Assembly (NCBI RefSeq): GCF_007747215.1
Contig: NZ_CP036273.1
Span: forward strand, 930,001 to 994,000
DNA length: 64,000 bases
Origin: Urbifossiella limnaea
Lineage (GTDB): Bacteria; Planctomycetota; Planctomycetia; Gemmatales; Gemmataceae
Direction of reading: 5' to 3'
Under the pieces are notes generated by a model. That model saw only the letters and a program-made list of their open reading frames with translations, was not told the origin of the DNA and ran no database searches. The first letter of the stretch is position 1; every line of letters starts with the position of its first letter. Positions 1 to 7,817 of this stretch are shown in pieces. The translations under genes were made by a program, and so were the position numbers.

Positions 1-1
1 C

Positions 2-418
2 GGCACCGCCCGCACGTGGACGCTCGGCCGCATCCGGCCGGGGCCGCGGGCGACACTGCCGCACCCCGCCGCGGTGCAGGCCGTGGCCTACCTGCCCGAC
101 GGCAAGAGCCTGGTGACGGCGTGCGCCGACGGCCGCGTCCGGGTGTGGGATTTGACGGCGCTGAAGCCGGCGGTCCGGGCCGAGTTCGCGGCGTCCGTGC
201 GGGTGCTGGCGGTGACGGGGGACGCGATCGTGGGCACGGCCGAGGGTGCGGCGGTGACGACGTGGGACGCGCGGACCGGGGCGGTGCGGGCGGTGTGGGA
301 AGTGCCCGGCGGGTCCGGCACCGCGGCGGCGCTGACGGCCGACGGGCGGTATTTGGCGCGCGGCACCTCGGCGGGCGTGGTGGGGGTGTACCGCGTGGCC
401 GAGAAGCGGGCGCGATAA
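2..418 (+). CDS. WD40-repeat protein, C-terminal end (5' truncated)
   Basis: The reading frame enters from the left edge and stops with TAA at 416-418, leaving about 138 residues. It shows at least two WD40 blades: one with G-R-V-R-V-W-D followed by L-T-A-L-K-P, and one ending V-T-T-W-D-A-R-T-G. A further degenerate blade ends near V-G-V-Y-R-V. WD40 propellers are protein-interaction scaffolds, and planctomycetes carry many, often fused to kinases. The missing N-terminus could hold a kinase or more blades. The next gene on the same strand is the kinase-tubulin fusion. A functional link is possible but is inferred only from proximity. Confidence 0.75.
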   Translation, partial: GTARTWTLGRIRPGPRATLPHPAAVQAVAYLPDGKSLVTACADGRVRVWDLTALKPAVRAEFAASVRVLAVTGDAIVGTAEGAAVTTWDARTGAVRAVWEVPGGSGTAAALTADGRYLARGTSAGVVGVYRVAEKRAR

Positions 419-429
419 CCGGGCGACCA

Positions 430-454
430 GCCGGCTCACGCCGGCCGTTCGCCG
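430..454 (+). repeat. Single copy of the GCCGGCTGACGCCGGC-type palindromic repeat
   Basis: This 25-nt stretch differs at one position from the right arm of the large inverted repeat at 13790-13893. It contains the imperfect palindrome GCCGGCTCACGCCGGC followed by CGTTCGCCG. It lies just after the stop codon of the WD40 gene and is probably a dispersed REP-like or terminator element. Confidence 0.55.
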
Positions 455-473
455 TCCTGAGCTCCCGCCCGGA

Positions 474-491
474 TGTTAACCCTGGTTAACA
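474..491. promoter_or_regulatory. Palindrome TGTTAACC-CT-GGTTAACA, operator candidate
   Basis: A perfect 8-bp inverted repeat with a 2-nt spacer lies about 40 nt upstream of the -10-like box of the kinase-tubulin gene. It is AT-rich in a very GC-rich region, which favours a protein-binding site over a terminator. The regulator is unknown. Confidence 0.45.
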
Positions 492-529
492 CTCCGGGCC
501 GGTTCTTCCGCCCCGGCCGGAAATTCCTG

Positions 530-538
530 TGCTAGGGT
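530..538 (+). promoter_or_regulatory. Extended -10-like box (TGCTAGGGT)
   Basis: TG-C-TAGGGT at 530-538 matches the layout of the extended -10 before the DJ-1 gene (TGCTAGAAT at 17481-17489). If used, transcription starts near 545. That excludes an upstream in-frame ATG at 529 as the start of the kinase gene and leaves a 35-nt leader before the ATG at 580. No good -35 box is visible. Confidence 0.4.
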
Positions 539-579
539 TCGAACGGTCCACCCCCTCCGCGCCGCCACCGGGGCCGCCG

Positions 580-3500
580 ATGTCCGTCCGTATCGAGAGC
601 CACGCCGAGCCCATCCCGGGCTACAAGCTGCTCGACCGCCTCGGGTCGGGCGGGTTCGGCGAGGTGTGGCGGTGCGAGGCGCCCGGCGGCATCAACAAGG
701 CCGTCAAGGTCATCTTCGGCGACCTCCGCAGCCAGGACAACGACCTCGTCCGCTACGCCGAGCAGGAGCTCAAGGCGCTCAAGCGCGTCAAGCAAGTCCG
801 CCACCCGTACCTGCTCGCCCTCGACCGGTACGACATCGTCGACGGCAAGCTGATGATCGTGATGGAGTTGGCCGACTGCAACCTGTGGGACCGGTTTCGC
901 GAGTGCCGCGAGAAGGGCCACCCGGGCATCCCGCGCGACGAGCTCCTCGGCTACATGCGCGAGGCCGCCGAAGTGCTCGACCTGATGAACGACCAGTTCG
1001 GGTTACAGCACCTCGACATCAAGCCGCAGAACCTGTTCCTGCTGTACAACCACGTGAAGGTCGCCGACTTCGGGCAGGTCAAGGACTTGCAAGGGGTCAT
1101 GGCCAGCGTCACCGGCGGCATCACCCCGGTGTACGCGGCCCCCGAGACGTTCGACGGCCTCGTGTCGCGGTACTGCGACCAGTACAGCCTGGCGTGCGTG
1201 TACCAGGAACTGCTGACGGGGCAGCGGCCGTTCGACGGCACCAGCATGAGCCAGCTGCTGATGCAGCACCTGCAGCTGCCGCCGGACCTGGCCCCGAGCC
1301 CACCCGCCGACCGGCCGGCGCTCCTGCGGGCGCTGGCGAAGCGGCCCGATGACCGCTGGCCGACCGTGTCCGCGTTCGTACGCGCCATCCAGGACGGCGG
1401 CGGCGGCAGCGGTGCCGTCGGCCGCGCCGCGCCGACGGCCGACTCGGCCAACGACCTCGGCCCGAAGCCCGGCTCCGGCATCCACGGCCTGGAGTTGGAG
1501 ACGCCTTCCCCGCGCGGCCTGCTCGACACCGACAACCACGCCGCCCTCATCACGCCCGCCCCGCCCGAGGTCACCGGCGACGGCCCGCTGCGGCCCGCCG
1601 TCGTCATCGGCATCGGGCAGGCCGGCCTGCGGGTGGCGCAGCGGCTGCGATTCGAGCTGGCCGAGCGGTACGGCCCGGCCGAGTTCACGCCACTGGTCCG
1701 CACCCTCGCCATCGACACCGACCCGGACACGCTCGACGACGCCGAGCGGCCGCGGCCACAGGACCGGCTGGCGGCGCTGCCGGCGGACTGCATCATTCCG
1801 GCGAAGCTGAACCGGGCCAGCCACTACCTCAAGCCGCGGCTCAACGGCCGCAACCTCACCGACGGCTGGTTCGACCCGCAGCTGCTGTACCGCATTCCGC
1901 GGACGCCCCAGACGATGGGCCTCCGCCTGTTCGGCCGGCTCGCATTCATGGACCACTACCGCACCGTCATGGCGAAGCTCGGCGCCGAGCTGGAAGCCGC
2001 GCTGGCCCCGGACAGCCTGCACCTGACGGAGCAGCGCACGGGGCTCCGCCGGCGGACGAACCGGCCGCGGGTGTACGTCGTGGCCGGGGCCGGCGGCGGC
2101 ACCGGCGGCGGGATGCTGCTCGACGTGGCCTACGCCGTCCGCGCGCGGCTGAAGCGGATGGGGTACGAGAGCCCGGAGCTCGTCGGCGTGCTATTCCTGC
2201 CGCCGGCCGACGCCTCGCTGGCCCCGCCGCAGGCGCTCGGCAACGCCTACGCCACGCTCACCGAGCTGAACCACTACACCCGGCCGGACACGACGTTCAC
2301 CGCCCACTACGACGACCGCAGCGGGGCGGTCAAGGAGAAGGACGCGCCGTTCACCCGGGTGCTGCTCGTGCCCGGCCCGGCGGGGGCGGTGTTCAACGGC
2401 ACCCGTTCCACGCCGCCGGCCACCGGCGTCGTCGGCCGCGGGGCCCTCACCCGCCCGGCGCCGGCGGGCGTCGGCACGCGAATGACGCCGCCGGGCATCG
2501 CCGTCCCCGGGGCGCGCAAGCCCGGCTCCGGGGCCACCGGCACACCCGGGTCGCGCGTCGTCCCGGTGCCGGGGTTCGGGCAGACGCCGGAACCGGCCGG
2601 GACCGCATTCAAGGCCGTCACCCAGGTCGCCGAGCTGATCCGCCTCGACCTGTTTACCCCGGTCGGTCGGACCGCCGACGCCCAGCGCGAGGCGAAGCTG
2701 GCCGGCCTGCCGCCAGGCGTCACCGTGGGCGCGTTCGGCGTCGCGGCGTTCGATTGGCCGCGTGCCGAGGTCGTGGTCCGGACGGCGGAGACGGTGTCGC
2801 GGAAGGTCCTGACGGCGTGGCTCCTGCCGAACGTGAAGCGTGCCCGCGAGGTGATCCCGACGTGGGCCGCCGCCCAGTGGACGCGGATGGAACTCGACCC
2901 GGACGCGGTGCTGGCGCGGCTCCAGGCCGCGGCTGAATCCGCGACGGGGGCGCGCACCGAAGACCTGATCGCCGCCGCGACCGAGCCGCTGGTCCCGAAG
3001 GGCTGGCTGGCCCGGCTGCCGGAGCCCGAGCGCGTCGCCGTCGCGGTGGACGGGCTGGTGAAGTTGTTCGGCCCGCCGTCGGGGCCGGCGCACCGCGTGC
3101 CGACGGCCGCCGAGGGGGCCGTGGCCGAGGCCGCGCTGGCGGTCGCCAACGAGGCGGCGCTCCACCTGCGGACGGTCGTCGCGGGCCTGGTCGAAGACCC
3201 CCAGTTCCGCCTGGCCGGGGCCGAGGAGGCGACCCGACAGTTCCTGGCGACGACGGACCGCCTCGCCGAGAAGTATTACGCCGAGGCCGCCGCCGCCGAC
3301 CTGAAGGCGACCGCCGCCTACGAGTGCCTCGTGCAGTACACGCACTTTCAGAAGGGGATGCGCAAGCCGGCCGCGGCCGAGATCGCGGACGCGCTGCGGC
3401 TGTTCCCCCGCGCCCGCTACCAGGGCGTGCTGCACCGCACGCTGGCCCGGCTGTACCAGACGGTGCGCGACCCGCTGGAGGCGCAGCTGGCCGACGTCTC

Positions 3501-4194
3501 CGGCTGCCGCGAACGGCTGGCCGAAGTGGCGGGGCCGGTCGGGCCGGCGGCGGCGGACTTCATCCCCGGCCCGCGCCGGCTGATGCCGCCCGGGTGCCTC
3601 GGCGTCGACGACGCGGTGGCCCGGTTCGAGGGCGTGCTGACCGACGCCGACCAGGCGGCCATCGACGCCCGGGTGCAGGCGCTGCTGGAGCCGGAGCACG
3701 GCGGCCTGTTCCAGGCGTGCTTCTCGTCGTCGGCCGGCCCCGAGGGCGTGGTCGCGGCGGTGCGCGAGGAGGCGCGGTCGTACCTCGACGCGCGGCTCGG
3801 CGACGTCGACATGGGGGCGATGTTCGCGGAGCGGTTCCGCAGCCGGCAGAGCGCCGAGGCCGCGGTCGGCCACGCCTTCGCGGAGGCGGAACCGGAGTGG
3901 GTCGGCGGCGGCCCGTGGACCGGCACGGAAGTCACGGTGCTGGCGGTGCCGGACGGCGTGGCCGGCGCCCCGGTGCGGGAGCTGGCGGCGCGGGCGATCC
4001 CCGTCGCGGGGCTGCCGACGGCCGACAGCCGCGACGACGTGACCATCTACCGCGAGTACCCCGCGGTGCCGCTGTCGGCGGTGCCGCACCTGGGGCCGGC
4101 GGGTTCGACGGCGTACCAGAACCTGCCCGAGTCGAACCAGTGCAGCCTCCACAGCCGGCTCGACGTGACGGCGTGGACGGGGGTGGACGACTGA
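580..4194 (+). CDS. Ser/Thr protein kinase fused to a tubulin/FtsZ-like GTPase domain
   Basis: The predicted protein has 1204 residues. Residues ~14-270 form a Hanks-type kinase: glycine loop GSGGFGEV, lysine in AVKV (43), catalytic loop HLDIKPQN (144-151), DFG (163-165) and an APE-type motif. The HRD arginine is Leu, so this is a non-RD kinase with its catalytic Lys and Asp residues intact. After a low-complexity linker comes a nucleotide-binding fold: V-I-G-I-G-Q-A-G near residue 332, and the glycine-rich tubulin signature GAGGGTGGG at 503-511, as in the bacterial tubulin-like (Tubulin_2) family. The remaining ~600 residues are mostly helical and Ala/Glu-rich with no recognised domain. ATG 580 is preferred over the in-frame ATG at 529 because of the -10 position. 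Two GTPase genes follow on the same strand. Substrate and role are unknown. Confidence 0.85.
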   Translation: MSVRIESHAEPIPGYKLLDRLGSGGFGEVWRCEAPGGINKAVKVIFGDLRSQDNDLVRYAEQELKALKRVKQVRHPYLLALDRYDIVDGKLMIVMELADCNLWDRFRECREKGHPGIPRDELLGYMREAAEVLDLMNDQFGLQHLDIKPQNLFLLYNHVKVADFGQVKDLQGVMASVTGGITPVYAAPETFDGLVSRYCDQYSLACVYQELLTGQRPFDGTSMSQLLMQHLQLPPDLAPSPPADRPALLRALAKRPDDRWPTVSAFVRAIQDGGGGSGAVGRAAPTADSANDLGPKPGSGIHGLELETPSPRGLLDTDNHAALITPAPPEVTGDGPLRPAVVIGIGQAGLRVAQRLRFELAERYGPAEFTPLVRTLAIDTDPDTLDDAERPRPQDRLAALPADCIIPAKLNRASHYLKPRLNGRNLTDGWFDPQLLYRIPRTPQTMGLRLFGRLAFMDHYRTVMAKLGAELEAALAPDSLHLTEQRTGLRRRTNRPRVYVVAGAGGGTGGGMLLDVAYAVRARLKRMGYESPELVGVLFLPPADASLAPPQALGNAYATLTELNHYTRPDTTFTAHYDDRSGAVKEKDAPFTRVLLVPGPAGAVFNGTRSTPPATGVVGRGALTRPAPAGVGTRMTPPGIAVPGARKPGSGATGTPGSRVVPVPGFGQTPEPAGTAFKAVTQVAELIRLDLFTPVGRTADAQREAKLAGLPPGVTVGAFGVAAFDWPRAEVVVRTAETVSRKVLTAWLLPNVKRAREVIPTWAAAQWTRMELDPDAVLARLQAAAESATGARTEDLIAAATEPLVPKGWLARLPEPERVAVAVDGLVKLFGPPSGPAHRVPTAAEGAVAEAALAVANEAALHLRTVVAGLVEDPQFRLAGAEEATRQFLATTDRLAEKYYAEAAAADLKATAAYECLVQYTHFQKGMRKPAAAEIADALRLFPRARYQGVLHRTLARLYQTVRDPLEAQLADVSGCRERLAEVAGPVGPAAADFIPGPRRLMPPGCLGVDDAVARFEGVLTDADQAAIDARVQALLEPEHGGLFQACFSSSAGPEGVVAAVREEARSYLDARLGDVDMGAMFAERFRSRQSAEAAVGHAFAEAEPEWVGGGPWTGTEVTVLAVPDGVAGAPVRELAARAIPVAGLPTADSRDDVTIYREYPAVPLSAVPHLGPAGSTAYQNLPESNQCSLHSRLDVTAWTGVDD

Positions 4195-4237
4195 CCGTTC
4201 CGCCGCCCGCGGCGGCGCCCGCCGGCACACCGTTCGC

Positions 4238-4243
4238 TACAAT
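4238..4243 (+). promoter_or_regulatory. -10 box TACAAT before the DUF697 GTPase gene
   Basis: TACAAT lies 32 nt before the chosen ATG at 4276. The same hexamer or TATAAT/TATAAC recurs at similar distances before other genes here. No convincing -35 box. It suggests the GTPase gene can be transcribed separately from the kinase gene. Confidence 0.5.
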
Positions 4244-4275
4244 CGCGCCACGCACCGGTGCGTGGGGAGGAGCGA

Positions 4276-5442
4276 ATGGGCCGCATCTGGGACGTGGTCC
4301 GCCGCATCGCCACCGGCGACAACTCCCCGCCGCCGGACCTCGACGCCACCCTCACGCAACTCCGCGCCCGCACCCCCGCCCCCGTCTTCTGGCTCCTGGG
4401 CAAAACCCAGTCCGGCAAGACCAGCATCACCCGCTTCCTCACCGGCGCCGACGACGCCGTCATCGGCAGCGGCTACCGCCCGTGCACCAAGACCTCGCGC
4501 AAGTTCCAGTTCCCCACGCCCGACGCCCCGCTGATGGAGTTCCTCGACACCCGCGGCGTCGACGAACCCGGCTACGACCCGGCCGAGGACGTCGCCGCGT
4601 TCGACCCCGTGGCCCACGTCGTCGTCGTCACCGCGAAGGCCACCGACTTCGCGCAGGGGAACGTCCGCGCGGGGCTGGAGCCGATCCGCCGGGCGAACCC
4701 GTCGCGGCCCGTGATCCTGTGCGTGACGTGCCTGAACGAGGCGATCCCGCGGCAGCCGCACCCGCCGTACGGGAAGTGGGAGGAGTACGAGCCGCTGCGG
4801 CGGGCCATCGAGGAGCACACGCGGGCGTTCGCCGGGCTGTTCGACGTGTGCGTGCCGATCGACCTGACCCGGCCCGACGACGGCTTCCCCGAGCCGAACT
4901 ACGGCGGCGAGGCACTGAAGGCGGCGCTGCTCGCGTCGCTGCCGGGGGCGTACCGGCAGACGCTGGTACAGTTGAAGGAAGCGACGGACGCGCTGAAGGA
5001 CGTTCACCTCCGCCACGCGGTGCCGGTTATCCTGGGCTACGCCTCGATGGCGGCCAGCGCCGGGGCGGTGCCGGTGCCGTTCCTCGACCTGCTCATCATC
5101 CCGGGCATCCAGAGCCGGATGGTGACGCACCTGGCGGCCATGTACGGCCAGCCAATGACGCCGGAGCGGTACAAGGAGGTGGCCGCGTCACTGGGGGCGG
5201 GGCTGGTGGCCCGGCAGGCGGTGCGCGAGATCACGAAGCTGATCCCGTACGTGGGGTCGGTGGCCGGCGCGGCGGTGGCGTGGGCCAGCACGTACGCCCT
5301 GGGGCGGGCCTTCTGCTACTACTACCAGGCGGTGTGCGAGGGGCACGTCCCCGACACGCAGACGCTGCGGCGGGTGTACCACGAGCAGTACAGCGCCGCG
5401 GAAGGGACGTGGCGCTCGGACCAGGTGAAACGAACCCCGTGA
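4276..5442 (+). CDS. Membrane-associated GTPase with C-terminal DUF697-like domain
   Basis: 388 residues. The Walker A / G1 motif is GKTQSGKTS (42-50) and G3 is DTRG (91-94). The usual NKxD is not clear: the sequence there reads V-T-C-L-N-E-A. Residues ~243-350 form two hydrophobic stretches (around L-D-L-L-I-I-P-G and Y-V-G-S-V-A-G-A-A-V-A-W) with an intervening amphipathic part, as in the DUF697 domain that tethers Era/YcjF-type GTPases to membranes. ATG 4276 has a strong GGGGAGGAG ribosome site 5 nt upstream; an in-frame GTG at 4258 overlaps that site and is unlikely. The stop codon (5440-5442) touches the large inverted repeat at 5441. It probably works with the neighbouring GTPase and kinase-tubulin protein, but this is inference. 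Confidence 0.8.
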   Translation: MGRIWDVVRRIATGDNSPPPDLDATLTQLRARTPAPVFWLLGKTQSGKTSITRFLTGADDAVIGSGYRPCTKTSRKFQFPTPDAPLMEFLDTRGVDEPGYDPAEDVAAFDPVAHVVVVTAKATDFAQGNVRAGLEPIRRANPSRPVILCVTCLNEAIPRQPHPPYGKWEEYEPLRRAIEEHTRAFAGLFDVCVPIDLTRPDDGFPEPNYGGEALKAALLASLPGAYRQTLVQLKEATDALKDVHLRHAVPVILGYASMAASAGAVPVPFLDLLIIPGIQSRMVTHLAAMYGQPMTPERYKEVAASLGAGLVARQAVREITKLIPYVGSVAGAAVAWASTYALGRAFCYYYQAVCEGHVPDTQTLRRVYHEQYSAAEGTWRSDQVKRTP

Positions 5443-5525
5443 AGGGGTGAAGGGGTGAAGGGGTGAAGGGGTGACGAAAGCCGCTCGGTCGTCACCCCTT
5501 CACCCCTTCACCCCTTCACCCCTTC
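5441..5525. repeat. Perfect 37-bp inverted repeat built from GAAGGGGT units
   Basis: The left arm 5441-5477 is four tandem copies of GAAGGGGT plus GACGA. The right arm 5489-5525 is its exact reverse complement. The loop is 11 nt (5478-5488). The first GTPase gene ends at its left edge with a TGA overlapping the arm. In RNA this would be a very stable hairpin, possibly a terminator or processing signal between the two GTPase genes, although no U-run follows. Confidence 0.9.
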
Positions 5526-5556
5526 GCGGCGCTCCCGGTGCAATCGGAGGGTGCCC

Positions 5557-7125
5557 GTGACGAAAGTGCGCCTGGCCACACTCGCCGCGTTGTTCTTCGC
5601 CCCCTGGCTGTTCCTTGTCGGCGTCGGCGGCTACCACCTGTGGGACCGCGGCTGGTGGTTCTGGGCGTGGTGGCCCATGTGCCTCAGCTTCGGGCTGGCG
5701 TACTTCCTCGCCTACCGCTGGACCCGCGGCCGCGGTCTGCTGCCCGACACCGACCAGCCGCCGCCGAACTACTGGACCGACCGCGACAAGGCCGCCTGGG
5801 AGCTGGTCCAGGCCAAGGCCAGGGCGTACGCCGCCGTCAGCGCCGACCAGCTCGGCGACCCGCGGCACTACACCGAGATCGCGCTCGACCTGTCGGAGAA
5901 GGTGTCCGCGATCTACGCCCCCGGCAGCGCCACGCCGATCGACCACCTCACGATTCCCGAAATCCTCGCGTGCGTCGAGCTGGCCGCGGCCGACCTCGAC
6001 GAACTGGTGCGGAAGTACCTGCCCGGCAGCCACATGCTCCGCGTCCGCGACTACCAGCGCGCCCGCCAGGCCGCCGACTGGTACCGCACCGGGCAGAACG
6101 TCTACTGGGCCGGCTCGACGCTCCTCAACCCGGTCGAGGGCGGCCTCCGCTGGCTCGCCACCCGCTACGGCCTCGGCAACCTCGTGGACCGCCTCCAGGG
6201 GAACGTGCTGCTGTGGGTCCACACCGCGTTCGTCCACCAGCTCGGGCACTACCTCGTCGAGATGAACAGCGGCCGCCTCAAGGTCGGCGTGAAGCGCTAC
6301 CGCGAACTCATCGCCGCGCACCTGGCGCCGCCGATGCAGGCCGACCTCGCCCCGCCCGACGCCCCGGAACAACCCGCACCGACGACGACGCCCCCGGCCG
6401 CCACGCGCACCGGCATCGCCGTGTTGGGACCGGTGAAGGCGGGGAAGTCGAGCCTCGTGAACGCGCTGCTCGGCCAGCAGGCCGCGACGGTGGACACGCT
6501 CCCCGTGCCGCACGTCGGCGTGCGCTACAACCTGTCGCTGAACGGCACCTCGCCCGTCACCATTCTCGACACGGCCGGCTACGGCCAGGACGGCGCGAAC
6601 GAGGCCGAGTTCGCCGCGGCCACGAAGGCGAGCACCGAGGCCGACCTGATCCTGTTCGTGACGCCGGCGACGAACCCCGGCCGCCGCGCCGACGTGGACC
6701 TACTGGACCGGCTGAAGGCGTGGTTTGCGGAGCGGCCGCAGTTGAAGCTGCCGCCGGTGATCGCGGTGGTGAACCAGATCGACCTGCTGAGCCCGAAGGC
6801 CGAGTGGGCGCCGCCGTACAACTGGCCGACCGGCACCCGGCCGAAGGAAGTGACGATCCGCGACTGCGTGGCCGCGGTGCGGGAGCAGTTGGGGAGCCGG
6901 GTGATCGCCGTGGTGCCGGTCTGCGCCCGCGGCGGCGACGCCTTCGGCATCAAGGAGGGGCTGGTGCCGGCGGTGGCGGCACAGCTGGACGACGCCCGCG
7001 GCGCCGCCGTGCTGCGGGCGTTCCACGCCGAGGCGGAAGCCGACCAGTGGAAGCGCGTCGGCGCCCAGGTGCTCGAAGGCGGAAAGAAGGCGCTGGGGAT
7101 TCTGTGGGGGAACCTGAAGAAGTAG
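5557..7125 (+). CDS. Membrane-anchored Era/dynamin-like P-loop GTPase
   Basis: 522 residues. Two N-terminal membrane segments (roughly 6-27 and 33-52, rich in Trp/Phe) are followed by a ~230-residue helical region. The GTPase domain has G1 GPVKAGKSS (291-299), G3 DTAGYG (338-343) and G4 NQID (406-409). GTG 5557 is chosen because GGAGG at 5546-5550 sits 6 nt upstream; an in-frame GTG at 5551 directly abuts that site. The order of membrane hairpin, helical region and GTPase differs from the first GTPase, so the two are not simple duplicates. The family is related to small GTPases that act at membranes. Partners are not known from sequence. Confidence 0.8.
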   Translation: MTKVRLATLAALFFAPWLFLVGVGGYHLWDRGWWFWAWWPMCLSFGLAYFLAYRWTRGRGLLPDTDQPPPNYWTDRDKAAWELVQAKARAYAAVSADQLGDPRHYTEIALDLSEKVSAIYAPGSATPIDHLTIPEILACVELAAADLDELVRKYLPGSHMLRVRDYQRARQAADWYRTGQNVYWAGSTLLNPVEGGLRWLATRYGLGNLVDRLQGNVLLWVHTAFVHQLGHYLVEMNSGRLKVGVKRYRELIAAHLAPPMQADLAPPDAPEQPAPTTTPPAATRTGIAVLGPVKAGKSSLVNALLGQQAATVDTLPVPHVGVRYNLSLNGTSPVTILDTAGYGQDGANEAEFAAATKASTEADLILFVTPATNPGRRADVDLLDRLKAWFAERPQLKLPPVIAVVNQIDLLSPKAEWAPPYNWPTGTRPKEVTIRDCVAAVREQLGSRVIAVVPVCARGGDAFGIKEGLVPAVAAQLDDARGAAVLRAFHAEAEADQWKRVGAQVLEGGKKALGILWGNLKK

Positions 7126-7126
7126 G

Positions 7127-7207
7127 GGAGTCGTTGGGAGTCTGCGGGAGTGGAGGAGTTCGAACCCCGATTTCACTCCTCCACTCCCGCAGACTCCCAA
7201 CGACTCC
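7127..7207. terminator. Perfect 33-bp inverted repeat between convergent genes
   Basis: Arms 7127-7159 and 7175-7207 are exact reverse complements with a 15-nt loop. The element fills the gap between the stop of the GTPase gene (7125) and the stop of coaD (7208), so it can act as a bidirectional terminator. The left arm is repeated almost verbatim at 18051-18084. Confidence 0.85.
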
Positions 7208-7708
7208 TCAACTGCCTCTCGCCCGCCGCACGAGCGGCCCCTTGACCGGGTCCGGGAGGAATTTGGACAGGTCGCCGCCGAGCGCCGCGATCTGCCGCAG
7301 CAGCGAGCTGCTGACGTGGCTGAACTCCTCCTTGGCCATCAGGAACACCGTCTCCACGCCGGGGTCGAGGTTCAGGTTCATCAGCGACATCGTGAACTCG
7401 TACTCCATGTCGGACAGGGTGCGCAGGCCGCGGATCATCACCCCGGCCCCGAGCCCGCGGACGAACTGCACGGCCAGCCCGGTGAACGCCTTCACCTCCA
7501 CGTTCCCGAACGGCGCCGCCACCTCCTCCAGCAGCCGCACCCGCTCCTCGATCGAGAACAGCGTCGTCTTCTCAGGGTTGATGCCGACGCCGACGACGAG
7601 CCGGTCGTACAGCCGGCTGCCGCGCGCGATGATGTCGAGGTGGCCGAGGTGAACGGGGTCGAACGTGCCCGTGTAGACCGCGACCCTTGAGCTTAACGGG
7701 TTTGACAT
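7208..7708 (-). CDS. coaD: Phosphopantetheine adenylyltransferase
   Basis: 166 residues, the normal length for the family. It catalyses the fourth step of coenzyme A synthesis, transferring AMP from ATP to 4'-phosphopantetheine. The nucleotidylyl-transferase motif TGTFDPVHLGH (13-23) and the C-terminal S-S-S-L-L-R-Q motif, preceded here by H-V, are clear. The ATG at 7708 gives the canonical N-terminus just before the first beta strand; upstream in-frame codons run into the inverted repeat at 7723 and are not used. It is a cytosolic enzyme and stands alone, convergent with the GTPase gene. Confidence 0.95.
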   Translation of the reverse strand: MSNPLSSRVAVYTGTFDPVHLGHLDIIARGSRLYDRLVVGVGINPEKTTLFSIEERVRLLEEVAAPFGNVEVKAFTGLAVQFVRGLGAGVMIRGLRTLSDMEYEFTMSLMNLNLDPGVETVFLMAKEEFSHVSSSLLRQIAALGGDLSKFLPDPVKGPLVRRARGS

Positions 7709-7722
7709 CGCTTCCCCCGTGG

Positions 7723-7817
7723 CGGAATGACCAATTTCCAAGGACCCACCAATGACCAAGGACAGAACTCACTGTCTTCTTTGGTCATTGGTGGGTCATT
7801 GGTCCTTGGTCATTCCG
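7723..7817. repeat. Inverted repeat of the AATGACCAAGGACC family
   Basis: Left arm 7723-7765 and right arm 7772-7817 are imperfect reverse complements; the outer CGGAATGACCAA and an inner ACCCACCAATGACCAA block match exactly. The right arm contains the last codons and TGA of the aminotransferase gene on the minus strand. A related hairpin lies at 12454-12533. Confidence 0.8.

Noticed and set aside
529-580. ATG at 529 as start of the kinase-tubulin gene
   Set aside because: It would precede the transcription start predicted from the -10-like box at 530-538, and it adds a Ser/Pro-rich 17-residue stretch without ribosome site.
2191-4230. Long open frame antisense to the kinase-tubulin gene (679 codons, minus)
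   Set aside because: It mirrors a real gene in very GC-rich DNA; its translation is Arg/Gly/His-rich with no family motif or ribosome site.
5441-5525. Possible CRISPR leader/repeat or tRNA-like structure
   Set aside because: Only two mirrored arms of an 8-nt unit; no spacers and no tRNA features.
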